Source: Cercophora sp. LCS_1 (lineage: Eukaryota; Ascomycota; Sordariomycetes; Sordariales; Lasiosphaeriaceae). Taken from it: a stretch of DNA of 64,000 nt. The DNA lies in NCBI GenBank assembly GCA_036250225.1, contig JAPZLL010000051.1:124001-188000 (forward strand), read 5' to 3'. This document shows positions 52,242-63,621 of this stretch, one piece after another. The translations under genes were made by a program, and so were the position numbers. How positions within the stretch are numbered: the first letter of the stretch is position 1; each line of letters starts with the position of its first letter. The notes below the pieces were generated by a model. That model saw only the letters and a program-made list of their open reading frames with translations. It searched no databases and was not told where the DNA came from.

Positions 52242-55200
52242 CTTTGACGATTATAGGTCGAGTCGTGTATAGTTTGTGCGCTTTAAGGCTGAGGAAGCTT
52301 AATGGTGGTTTGGGGCGGCGGTCGCTGGCTAAATGGTAGCGGATATGGGCGGGAGCTGCCGTTTGCGACTGGAATGCGCTTCGCGTCAGTGGGTGGTTGG
52401 GGAATCGTCGAGATCGTGGTGCGCCGCAAACAGCGAGATCGCTCTGTGTCGGAGTGGCCGACCAAAGGGGATCGCGACGCTGTTGCGGGAGCGAGGGGGG
52501 GTCGAGAGGGGAATGTGAGGAGGCTTCGGTGGGTTCTTGCGCAGAAGGTGAGAGTTGACGGTCGCAAGTTGGAAGGTGTGCCTCAGACTGGCAAGGTGAA
52601 GGGGGGGTGTGGGTGAAATGGGAAGGCCCGGGACCGCGACGAGGGGAATAATGCGCCTAATAAGAACGTTCCCGGACACACATGGGATCCCCTTCGCTGC
52701 TCTGGGCGAGGTGTGGGCCACATGACGGGGATTGAGCAGCCCGCCAAGCGGCCTAGGGTGGCTCGGGCCAATCGAGGGAGCTCACCGCTGCACACACAAG
52801 AGACAACCACTGCAGGTGCCCCTCCACGATGGACGTTTGCGCCCGCCTGCAACAACCTGCAAGCCCTCCTGCACGCACTCCAGATTCGCTCAGGGAGGGG
52901 CAAGTGGGTGTCGTCCCTGCACGAGCGGCGCGGAGGATAGACAGCAAAAAGCAAATCAAATCACCGAGATGGGGGAAGCGCCTCCCTGAGCCGCGCTGAA
53001 CATCTCGAGCTTCAAAAATGGGTGTGTGCTCATCCCTCTCGGAATCGAGCTCGGCGCTGAAGCATCTCAAACGCACCAAGGTGAGTGAGGGCGGTCACAC
53101 ACGGACTCCCACGGTCCTCCTGTTCGCAGTCCACCGCGGCTTGTTCGGATCACGGATAATATGCCACAGATTTATAGCGACTTCAAGCCGGGTTGACTGG
53201 AAGGCGGGCCCAGTTTTGTGCAACCCCGGATCATGAAGGGACAAGTAGAGTATTAGCCGCAACTCCCATCGGCGGCAATCGCCCAGCAGTATGGAGTCCT
53301 GCCCATATCGAACAGTAAGCCCAGCCCCCGGGACTCATGAAGAGCGATCAGCCTGGCAGGGCCGTGATGATCTCACCTCGACCCTGTTGACTCGGTTGAT
53401 GAGAGAGGCCAGAAGGGCGATATTGCTGATCATGACGGCAGCTGCGAAGATCCGACAGCTGACCACGAACCACTATGGCTGCACCGACGCAATTTAACAC
53501 ACACTCGTCTCGATCACGACTGCGATAAAGGTAAAGACGCAGGTGGGGTGGGGGCCTGCGAGCAGGTCGTTGCAACCAAGAGACGCAGGGACGGACGACT
53601 CTCGGTGTTGAAGCTGCAAGGAGGGTCCACGAGCACTCAATCCAAGCGATGGCTAGCGTGGCACTCTGCAACTTTGACAACGAGGAGAAGATTGCGAAAG
53701 AACCAAGCGCCAATGTGGGCGCTCGTGGGGTTTCTTGCTTCTTGCCGGCGGAGGCCATCTTCACCCCCAGCAACAGTCTGCATGATAAGGCACCCCAGCT
53801 GCAAGTCATTCGGATGCTGCATTTGATGCGCGATAACAGATTGTAACGGCTGTTGGGGGATTCCCGGTTTGACTGCGAGTCTGCGACACACACCGCCCAC
53901 ATAGAAGGGTAGCCGGCTTCCCACTTTTGGCGACCGTCACCACTGACGTTCCAAGACGCGTCGAGACGCCAAAGCGACGCGACGCAGACGCGAGGCCGTT
54001 AAATTAGCCATTGCCCAATCAAGCTATGGTGGCGGGGTTGGCGGCTCACGATTGGCTGGTGGCGGCAAGGGTCTCACTATCCCTGCTCCCGATCCCCAAC
54101 GCCCTGATCACCTGGTGGCTCATTGCCCAACAAACTTTTCGACCATTTGCAAGCTCTCTCTTGGAGGCTTGTCTGGAGCTAGCCCCAGGAGTCCCGGACA
54201 CGAGACCCCGCATAGTCTCCGGATCGGAGCGCCTCCCGACATCTCAGGTCCGGATCGGTCTCCGGCTCGGATACGGATCGGACCCACCGCCCGATGGCCT
54301 CCAAAACTCTCGAGGTACAAACCCCAAACGGTCAGAAAGTAAGTTCAGTGCGCTCGTTTGCGTTCACAGTACCTTACAGATTGCCCCTGTAAAACTGCAC
54401 AAATGCAATGCGCGTGTTTATAACCCTCTTGGAGAATAGTTCGTCACACAAGACTCTGAATTAATACTTGCAGTCGTCATGAATAATTCCCCGTATCTTT
54501 ATTGTTTTTGCATGCTTGATTGCCTTGGGGCAGTGACAAAATGTGCTGACTTGGTGAGATTGTTGATGTCGTTGGATAGAAAACACCACCAAAGCAACCA
54601 CAATGCTCAACACCTGGTCATCACGGCCGCTGACATGGCCCGATGACACGAAGCCATGGCAGTCATTAGAGTCCCTATATTGTCAGCCGCATCCCAGAAT
54701 GGATGTTGTTTGCCTGGCGATGGGGCCATCGGTCTTCTGAATGATCTCATTTTGAGAGACGGCATGTCGCTTCATCGTAGGACGGCCTCGATGCTCAAAC
54801 CATATCCCATAGACTATGAAGGGTCTTTCCACCTGGATTTAAATGACCTCTTCTCGCTCCCGCTACGGTCCCATTAGTGAGAGATTTCCGAACAAGGGAG
54901 GACACACGGCGCCCGGTCTTGTCGGCTTTCGACCCCAGAGCGTCTTCAGTTTGTTACCAGCACAAAGTGCTCTAGTTTTTGAACACTTGGTTTCCACATC
55001 CTCATCCGGCTCACTGGGGGATTCCAGGGAGTGAAACTGGAACGGCGTTTCGGCCAGTGAACTCTTGTTGGGAAGAAGCCAAGAAGCGATATATCAGGGT
55101 AATATGGGACGTCTGTTGTCAAAGATCACCGACGACACAGAATTTGACGACATACCCTATTTCGTATCAAGCAACCCAGGACCCCACTTGTTCCGTCGTT

Positions 55201-57536
55201 CGATTGCCTTGTAGGGTAAAAGGAAAAGGACTGGTTGATCGGAAACGGCTTGGGTGGGGGCAAATGAACCGGACTGTCACCAGGGTGCTTCCGAAAAGCC
55301 TGTTCATCCACCACAACTCACGACGTCTTTTTTGATACTATTCAGTATATTTGGCCGTCGTTTATCCGAAGATGGTACTGGGACGATTTGGTGATTTTCC
55401 TATGCTCCGGAGCTGGTTGGTGGTTTGCTTGAGAGAAGGGCTCTGCTGAAGAGGAGTTGTTAGCGATACCTTCACCTGACAGGTTAGTGACGGAATAAAC
55501 GAGTCACCAAAGACGTCGAGACGCCGATTTCTTTCTTTTTGAGGCGTCAAAAAAACCCAGAGGTCTTCAATCACAATTTGGAGGCCCTCAATACCATATT
55601 GAATGCTTCGAGCCTTTTGATCCAGTCATTTCGGAAGGGGATAACTAGGTAGAACCAGCCCAATCGCCAACAACCGCATTGTATGGCTCGTTTTTTCTGT
55701 CACCCGCTTGCCTGACAAGCTATCGGTCACCACGCGGTTTATTCCTCACGTCCTGCTCAGGCGTTGTCAACGGCAACCAGAGAAAAACAACGCCGTGTCG
55801 AGGTTGGATTGAAGATCCCCCCGCGAGGACACGCCGGCGCCTAAGGTTAACAGAGGAGTGACTCATTATCCTATGGTCCATCCCATATTACAACGTATAC
55901 AATTCAAATTCAGGGGCGGATTCAGATGGGTCATGAAACGATGTGGTTTCGCCTTTGGAGACCGGCAAAACGCCCTCCACCCAGGATACCACCAGTTGCC
56001 GGATTGAACATCTGCCCGTTGATTCTCAGCAACCCTTCATCTCATCAGACATCGGTTTATATTGCTCCTGTGGCCGGGCCTAACGCTTCCGATGCAAGCC
56101 GGGCAAACTCTTTTCAGGCGTCTTTTGTCTCGGAGGGCAGCTGGAGTTGAAGACAGACCTCGCCAGGCACTATCTGGCTATGCTCTCGTTCTGAGCGAGC
56201 GCCTGAAAGGGAATCATATTACAAGATACTAAGTGTCCTGCAAGGCTCCGGAAGAAGTTGGCACTGCGAGGTCTCCCCGGTCGCATCCCAGGCATTCTCG
56301 CCGGGTTTGCGGGGTTGCTGGTTTCGGTCCCTTGCGATACGCCATACCGGGCTTCTAGACGGTAGATCGCATCAAAAGCTCTGCAAGCGAATCGCCGGCC
56401 ATTCTTTTCTTGGCAAGCAAGGCCGGTGAATGCCGGCGCCGATAGTCATACGGCACGGGGCCATCACCGGTTACCATCCAATCTTTGGTCGTATGTGGCC
56501 CTCAAGGCTCGACTGCGCTTCGAATAGGAGACCCCGATATCTTGGTCCCTGTGATGATAACAGTTGAATAGAGCTCTTGTTGAATATGCCCTTGTAGGAG
56601 GCCACACGACCCCCTATTCGCCCTCATTGTGAGCTCCAAGGTCTCACATATGAAGTGTCTGAACTAGTCTGGATGGCATTCTTCCGTCACAACCACAGGA
56701 ACTCAGCCCCGGGGGTCATCGGGGTGCGTGGTATGCTCCGTTCGAGACCCGCTTGAAGACCCGGAGGCTTGACCGCTATTCTGGGCCGTCCGCCCTGTTG
56801 ATGTGTTCGGCCTGATGTATTCGGCCTGATGCCTCGCTCGGCCCGGTTCTGTCCGGTCGGAGCGTATCACTCTGTTCTTTATTCCAAAGATTCCATATCA
56901 TTCACCCCGCCTAGGCCGGTGACTCTGCGACGAGGACTCCTGGCATACTTACGTTAGGATGAAGATGAGCACCAGACCACCGGTCGTGCTATAAAATGAC
57001 CAGACGGTTTCTTTCTCCTGCAACCCTTTTCCACCTCTCAACCATCTGCGGCAGCCCACTGGTTAATTTATCTTGTGGTCTCCTCTCTCAACAGACCATC
57101 TTCCTCTTTCCACGACTTTCCTCACGTCGCTACCGATAAACCCATCTACCCTCTACCGGCGTTTGTCACCCGGTCGCGCACCAAAGAGAATTTCTTCCGA
57201 CCCGTCCACAGTCACAGCTTGCAAAAACTTCTTCCTGCCGTCACACCCTTCATTGTCAACGACAACAGAGGTATCTAGCAGTGGTCACACTCAACCGACG
57301 GGCCAGCTGATAAGCTAGTGACCGGAAGGACATAGTTCCCTCACAGCCTCACCCTCTCAGGCACCACGCTTCACCCAAAAGTTCGACCGGCAGACAATCT
57401 TACCCCTCCCACCGGTGGCCAACCGACGGTTTACTCCATTGCCACGCCGGCCGCTTCTTCTCGTGGCTCCCCTCTTCCCCCAACCACGAAGTCTATCTAC
57501 CTTCGTACCTCACAGCCTACCTCACATATATACAAG
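52242..57536. other. 5.3 kb stretch without a recognised intact gene
   Basis: The longest gene-free stretch here. Short frames on both strands lack domain content. Noted inside: a short myristoylation-type exon (53018-53080), an MluI-type box ACGCGT at 53956-53961, GGATCGG-rich DNA at 54222-54290, and a 12-mer CGTCGAGACGCC shared by 53959-53970 and 55514-55525. The last 500 bp become C/T-rich, as expected for the leader of the gene at 57537. Confidence 0.55.
53018..53080 (+). other. Possible short first exon with acylation signal
   Basis: AAAAATGG start, product MGVCSSLSESSSALKHLKRT plus Lys, then a consensus donor GTGAGT at 53081 and a candidate acceptor TTCGCAG ending at 53129. The protein stops nine codons into the next exon. 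Gly2, Cys4 and Ser5-6 fit an N-myristoylation/palmitoylation signal. It could be a micropeptide, the first exon of a lost gene, or chance. Confidence 0.25.
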
Positions 57537-59843
57537 ATGTCTAGAAACCAGCGAACGTGGATTGACACAGTGATGAACCCCACATCCAAACCCGGTGCTC
57601 CTTTGCGAGGCGAAGAGTCGGCCGGTCATATGCTCCCGTCGACTGGCCCGTCAGAAACCGCTCAAACAGTGACCGGCCGAGCTGTTACCAGCGGCGGTCT
57701 GACGGCAGGCCAACCCGAAATCCTGTCTACACAAGTCATCGGCATCCTGGACGGTCACAACTCGTCGCCGCGCTCGGTTAGCCCGACAAGCCAGAGCCCA
57801 CAGCATGCTGTTCATCAGCTGCCTCTGCCACAAGCCGCCCTGAACTTTTCAAGCGACCGCCTTCTTCCCTTACCAGCAGGTCAGACTTGGAACACTGCCT
57901 ATCGACATCAACAGCACCCATACGGGGGCTATCATGGCAGACTCGGCATTCCTAGACCTGTGCTGGGGGGCGTCCAGAGCTTGGGTTGGTCCAGCGGATT
58001 TCACTACCCTAACCAGCCTCCTGTCCATCAGCCTACAATGGCAGGTGGCCGATACAATGAACCAGGGGGTAACTCTCCCTCGTCTCAGTCTATCCCTCTT
58101 GATTACCCAGTTAACGGACTTCCTCGAGTAGAAGCTGACTTCTTCCAAGCGTACCGGGTCGCCAGACCTCAGCCCATCTCTGCCCAAGCGCAGCTGCCCC
58201 CTGGCGGTCCTCAAGGAGCATACCGTTTACCCCGATCTCCCTCGGGCAGTCTGCCCAGAGGCACTGCCACAAGCGACTCTATCCAGGCGTCGAATCAGCA
58301 TCTCCAAACCCAACTGTCGACCGACAGCCCTAACCGACCGCTCTCAACTCCTGTTCCTCAAGCCACAACACCCACACAATCCCAACCCGTGGCCCAACAG
58401 CCGATACCGCCTGCTTCGACATCTAATCCGCCCACCCATATACTTGGCCAGCGAGTCCACGATACATGGGAATCCGTCGGTGGCTCAATTCAGAGGTGTG
58501 ACATTTGCGAGAAACGTGGCGGGACGGGGAGAATCTGGAGATGTGTGTCAGTTGCGTGCGCCACCTACGTGTGCGAGCCGTGCTCTTTGACGCGAGATTT
58601 GATGGGGAGGAATATCCCCCACCGATTTAATGAGGAGGACCTGGCAGAGCTGAGGATACTCTTCAACTACCCAAGAAAAGATGGTGACGCCAACTCAAGA
58701 GACGATGGAGGCCGCCAGCGCGACCAGCCACCGCAGCCAGATCGACAGCGTGCCGAGAGAAGTCTGAGCCCGCGGAGAGATCAGGGTCAAGGCCGTCAAT
58801 CCAGGGGCAACGACGCATATCGCCAGCGCGAGGAAAGAGAGCCAGGTTCGCAGCAAGGGGAGCGCCGACGACAAAATAATCGGAGTTCTCATGCCTAGAA
58901 ACCTCGCCAAATAGCCACGGACCCGCAAGGGGATAATAGGTGCTCAACGCACTGGCAGGCTGAAGAAAGGGTGAACCAGAACGGTGAGAACCCTCGCCAG
59001 CAGGAGGAAACTAGGGCCTCGAACGACCGGCGTGTTGAAGAAGAGGGCCAGCAAATCAATGAGGGCCGCAACCGGCGTAGGGGAAATAGGGACTCCGACC
59101 TTCCTCACCCAGTGGGGGATGGCGCAGCTTCACATGGGGGTGCCAGACAGAACGGTGCGGGTAGGGGCCCATACAGCCGGCGCATGGAAGAAAGGGGTAA
59201 CCAGAACAACAGACGCCCGAACCAGCATCAACCAACTCCTCCACAGTATGGAGTAGGCAGCCACGGCAAACAGAGCAGCGGCCTCAACGGTCAACACTCG
59301 GTGCGGAGGAATCCAACCCCTCGCGATTATAGGGTAGGCCACCAGCACACGAGCAGCAACACGGTGGCCCAGACCAACCTGCCCCCCCACCGGCATCAAG
59401 AAACCAGAAGGCCAGACTACCAGAGCCCAACAGGGGTGGGTCTAAGCATGACCGCCCGCATTGCAGAGGTCAATTCTCGCCAAAACAACAGGGGTAAGCG
59501 CAACCAGCAGCTCTAGCAAAACAGCAACCAGCGTGCTAACAACATCACAGCCTTGAGAATCCAGCTTCCAGACGAAAGGAGCACCAACCGCCCCGAACAA
59601 AGCCAACCGCCGGGCAGCTCAACCCTAGGCAGTCAGCAAGCATCGATGGACCAGCCTCCCGGAGAAGGAAACGCGACGAACCCTCGCGATGTGGAAGCAG
59701 CCCAGATATTATCTGGGTTGCGGAACAATGACCAGCCCAGGGCTCCGCAGCCTGTGGCCAGCGGGCAGATCGCCCCGCTGGAGGAGGTAACCGAGGAGAA
59801 ACTTGGCGATGTCGAGGAAGCGCTCAAGCGCCGCGCAGACTAA
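57537..59843 (+). CDS. Low-complexity protein with ZZ-like zinc finger; one internal in-frame TAG
   Basis: ATG at 57537 (MSRNQRTWIDTVMNPTSKPG). A single frame runs from here to 59493, joins across a 57-nt intron (59494-59550; donor GTAAGC, branch GCTAAC, acceptor CACAG) and ends at 59843. It is interrupted only by TAG at 58896-58898. Read to the first stop it gives 453 residues. The text on both sides of the TAG has the same Gln/Arg/Asn/Glu-rich style, which argues for one gene. Residues about 320-355 hold a ZZ-like metal site: CDICEKRGGTGRIWRCVS...C...CEPCS, followed by HRFNEEDLAELRILF. Much of the rest is Pro/Gln/Ser-rich. The TAG could be a nonsense mutation, a readthrough site, an unseen intron or a sequence error. 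Function unknown. Confidence 0.6.
59494..59550 (+). other. 57-nt intron carrying an in-frame TAG
   Basis: GTAAGC donor, GCTAAC branch site and CACAG acceptor. It contains the second TAG (59514-59516) that would otherwise end the frame. Removal keeps the frame (Asn-Arg-Ala-Leu-Arg). Confidence 0.75.
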
Positions 59844-60660
59844 CACGAACTGGAATAACGGCATTTTCCCTTGCGAACGTTGGATCCGTGGACGGGTGAC
59901 ATTTCCGACGGATATTACAGCCGAGCTCTCGCTGTCTTGTATTTTTTTTTTCTGGCGTGGCGGAAGCCGCTGGCTTCTCCCAAAAAAACAACAGCAACCA
60001 GAAACAAAACATCAAAAATGGATGAAGAAGTGGTAGGGAATGGAAAAAGAGCGGGCGAGGGGAAGATAGAGACTGGCGAATATGGCTTGAGAATGTGCAT
60101 AAAGGTTGGAGGGAGCGATGGGACAGATATGGATGGGGCATTCTTTTGGGCAGGATCTGTTATGATTCCTGGGATGGATCTGGCGTCTTAGAGATGGGCA
60201 TACAAGTTTTGACACCTTGGAGTGCCGCAGGCAACGGGAGTGCTACCTGGCTACGTGGCTAGACAGTTGGCTAATGACTAAAGCATAATTCTTTGGAGGC
60301 ATGGGTCGTGTCTTGAGGGTGTATATATGTAGGCTAATTGCAAACGGAGCGCTACAGGTTTTTATCTCGCAGCAAGGTGTGAGACTTGTAACTGGGTGGG
60401 TGGACAGTCTGCGTGCCCTTTGGCGTCGTTGGGATATCGGGATGAAATACTGCTATGGCTTAGAATTCTCAAAATCCTGGCCAAACCTGCAGCAGATGGA
60501 CCACCACGAATGGCGTTGACAGAGCGGTTGGTAACGTCAGACGGGTGGTCCCACGTCACATCTACACACACAGGAGCAAGCACCATGTGATGGACCAACA
60601 ACATCCAAATCATCGAATTACGAGGCAAAAACAAAAGGGAAAAATCAACGAGCGAAAATA
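59844..60660. other. Intergenic region
   Basis: 3' flank of the ZZ-like gene and the truncation side of the ABC transporter remnant. Nothing recognised; there is no trace of the missing nucleotide-binding domains. Confidence 0.5.
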
Positions 60661-60689
60661 CTCACCCAGAGTAGGTACCTTTGGGCGAC

Positions 60690-62411
60690 TCACCTCTCCC
60701 CCAAAATCATCTCAACCAGAGCCTCCCTCTCCGCACTCTTCTGCACCAACCCCCAGAAATTTTCATCCTCCTCCATCAGCCCTCCCTCGGTGTAGAGGTT
60801 CTTTGGGCTCCCAAACCCCATCACCCGCCCCCTGCCCCATGACTCCCTTTTGCTGTTCTCCGTATTTTCTGGAGATTCCCGTGCTCGCACATGTTACCAA
60901 GATCGCTGCGACAAACCCAAATACAACGGGTCACGGCCCGAGCAAGGTGATGAGAAAACCAGATGCGGCGACAAACCTGACCACCGCAGTAGCAATATCG
61001 TTGCTGCAGCTGTAAAATTTGGCGAGCCGCTCGCTGCCGATTTTCACGTGGGCGATGACCGACTGCTGAATTTGCTTCTTCTTCTTCTTGCCCTCTTCGG
61101 CATCAACCTCTGGTGTCTTCTGTGGGGGAGAGGAGGTTTCGTATTCTTCCAGTGTCTTTTGGAATACCAGGGTCTGCAGCAAAGCAGTGATGGGTATCTC
61201 TGGTCGCGTGGCGGTGACCCACGAGAGCCTAGGCCAAAATTATAAGTTTATTGTGACAGCTGGACACGCATCTCGAAGAGGAAAATGACACACTCACCAA
61301 TTTTCAGCCGTAACTTGAAGAAGCTGGTTGGCTAGTAAAATCAAGATCCAACCATTGGGTTCGGAGCCCGACTCAGTCTCGCGGTTCTCTATACTCGACA
61401 GAAGGTGATATATCGCATGCTGTGAAATCGGAGGTATAAAGCCACAACCAGAGTCCAAAACCATTGCGTTGCCATGTGTCGGTTATGCATTGTGACCAAC
61501 TGCCACCACAGTCGTGAATTCTTTCCCAGCCTGGAAAAACCCGAATGTATCGTGGTTGAGCGAGCAGCGTGATCCAGGCTCGGCATGTCCTTGACATCGA
61601 TTTTGCGCTCTCTGGCGACGATTGAGAGATCCCTGTTCCAGGTGAAGGACACTATCTTCAGCAGTGAGACAGTATGCTGTTGATCGACGAGCCGCCCCTT
61701 GAAGAAAACATCAGAGTGTCCTTGGAAGGACGCAAAGAAGTAGTCGATCGTAAACGAGGCATAGATGATGTGAGCTGAGTACAAGATGCCAATAAGCTTG
61801 CCGCTTGTTATGGGACTTCGCAAGAGGACCAGCATCTCGTATCCGACGTACGTTATAAGAGAACTGAAAAGGAGGGCACCAAGAGATATTGCAGGCACCC
61901 TGAACTTCTTCCACTCATCAGGGACTTCTCTTCGGAGGGGTCCGGTTGCGAGAAAAGGGCCTAGAAAATAAATATGTGCCAATCAAAAACTAGGTCAGTT
62001 GAGTTGACAACAGAGCTCTCCCTTTGGGAAATATGACGCCTTACCAAGAATACGGTCAACGAGACCGAGGCAGCAATTCCGACCAGAGTGGTACCAGGGC
62101 GGTCTAACGTCACCCAGGAAGCCAGTAGACGCGCGAATGACACGAATGGCCCTACGGCAGGCACATAAGTCTGTAGTTTCTGGGTCAGTTCGCCTTCTTT
62201 AAAGTCAAGAACGGACAACCTGGCGGAGTGGCCCTGGTAGGTAAGCTTATTATCTCGGGAAATTTCAAGATCATGAGCCCAGCGACCGGTGAGCGTATCG
62301 CAATGATGAAGGCGGTGCAAACCTAGTGACTGGTCCAGGGTGGCTGGCGCGGTAAGCATCGACAGACTCCCACGTCGCGACTCTATCGCAATCCTCGCAT
62401 AGAGCATCCAT
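60690..62411 (-). pseudogene. Truncated, frameshifted ABCC-type ABC transporter remnant
   Basis: Matches the N-terminal half of full-size ABCC transporters of the Ybt1/bile-acid-permease type. In order: membrane helices (VSFARLLASW; LVGIAASVSLTVFLV; ISLGALLFSSLITYVGYEML), the linker MPSLDHAARS...LWWQLVTMHNRHMATQWFWTLV, then IENRETESGSEPNGWILILL and WLSWVTATRPEIPITALLQT. A 69-nt intron (61229-61297, GTGAGT) is intact. A Lys-rich linker leads to QSVIAHVKIGSERLAKFYSC. Lesions: a frameshift near 61430, an in-frame TGA at 60931-60933 and a further frame change near 60830. The coding trace fades near 60690. Walker A, signature and Walker B motifs of both nucleotide-binding domains and the second membrane domain are absent, so it cannot be an active pump. 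The 5' end is unclear. Confidence 0.65.
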
Positions 62412-62720
62412 CTTTGCTATCCAAGTCCACAGATATAGGTCGCGTAGGATAATGCGAGGAAGGCTAAAAGAAAAGGCCAAAGATTTTGCGGAGAGGAATG
62501 GTTAGGGCAGAAGGCAGAAGGCAAAAAGGACGAGGGCCGGCGGCAGGCAATGGCGCCGCCAGCTTGGAAGGCCTTGACCGTGCAAACGCAAGTTGCTCTG
62601 GGGTCGCAAGTGCAGTTGGTGAGGAAGGCGCGAATCAGCAGTGACTGGATAAGGTATGGACTCCAGCTCCAATTCTCTACCTACTAATAGTCTACCTACA
62701 CGGGGATATATATAAGGGGC
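62412..62720. other. Short intergenic region
   Basis: 5' side of the transporter remnant and 3' flank of the dehydrogenase pseudogene. Contains GGCAGAAGGCAGAAGGCAAAA near 62510. No gene seen. Confidence 0.5.
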
Positions 62721-63621
62721 TCAACCATTGACGATGGTGCTGCCGTTGCAGTGAATGACTTGGCCACTGACGCACGAACTATCGGTTGAGGCAAGAAACA
62801 CGACGCAAGTGGCGATTTCGCTCGGTTGGGCGGGACGACCCATCGGACTCGTGAACTGCTTCTGTGCATCCTCCGACATGGCCGATGGGATCAAGGGTGC
62901 CCAAACCGGCCCCGGAGCGACGGCGTTGACACGAATCCCATTGCCAACCTGCTGATTGCTGAGGCCGCGGGTGAATGACACGATGGCACCCTTTGTCGAC
63001 GTGTAGTCGAGTAGATCGGGACGACCAACATAGGCGTTGATGCTGGCGTTGTTGATGATGGTGCTGCCCCTCTTCATGTGCGGGATTGCGTATTTGGAGA
63101 GGTAGAAGAAGGGATGGATATTGGTGTCGAATGTGTTTATCCACTGGTCCTCGGAGAGGTCCTTGATGTCTTCGACCATCATCTGATAGGCCGCGTTGTT
63201 GAAGAGAATGTCGATTTGGCCATCGAAGACACGGAGAGCCTCGTCCACAACCTTGCGGCAGTTTCCCCGATCCCGGAGGTCGGTTGGAAAAAGATGGCAT
63301 TTCTGTCCGTACCCTTGGACCCGCTTCTTGGTTTATTGGGCGTCATCCTCCTCTTCGGGGAGATAAGCAATCAGCGCGTCGGCGCCTTCCATAGAAAACA
63401 AAATGGCCGTCGCTCGTCCAAATTTCAGAGTCACCACCAGTGATGATGGCTTTCTTGCCCTTGAGCTTACCGGCGGCCTTGTACTTCTGAGAGCCGCCAT
63501 CACTGGTTGGGATCTCATCCCATAGCGGCTTCGGGTTAGGCATCTGGCCCTCCTTTCCTGGGAATCCCTGATCCGTGACCGGGATCTTGTGGCCTTTGGT
63601 GTATCGCGTCGGTACGAACAT
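62721..63621 (-). pseudogene. Short-chain dehydrogenase/reductase, frameshift plus premature TAA
   Basis: NAD(P)-dependent SDR of the type with a roughly 45-residue N-terminal extension (GFPGKEGQMPNPKP...YKAAGKLKGKKAIITGGDS). The cofactor motif is destroyed just after TGGDS. An extra T in the coding strand near 63420-63425 shifts the frame; the next frame continues the family text as GRATAILFSMEGADALIAYL, then PEEEDDAQ, and meets TAA at 63333-63335. Past the stop the same frame carries on to the end at 62721. It has NNAAYQ, the catalytic Ser and YTSTK (Tyr-x3-Lys), APGPVWAPLIPSAM and the terminal SGQVIHCNG. So the catalytic half is well preserved while two lesions break the Rossmann part. ATG at 63621 assumed. 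Recent inactivation or sequencing errors are the alternatives. Confidence 0.75.

Noticed and set aside
59514..59516. Second in-frame TAG of the ZZ-like gene as a readthrough site
   Set aside because: It lies inside a canonical 57-nt intron (GTAAGC, GCTAAC, CACAG), so splicing explains it.
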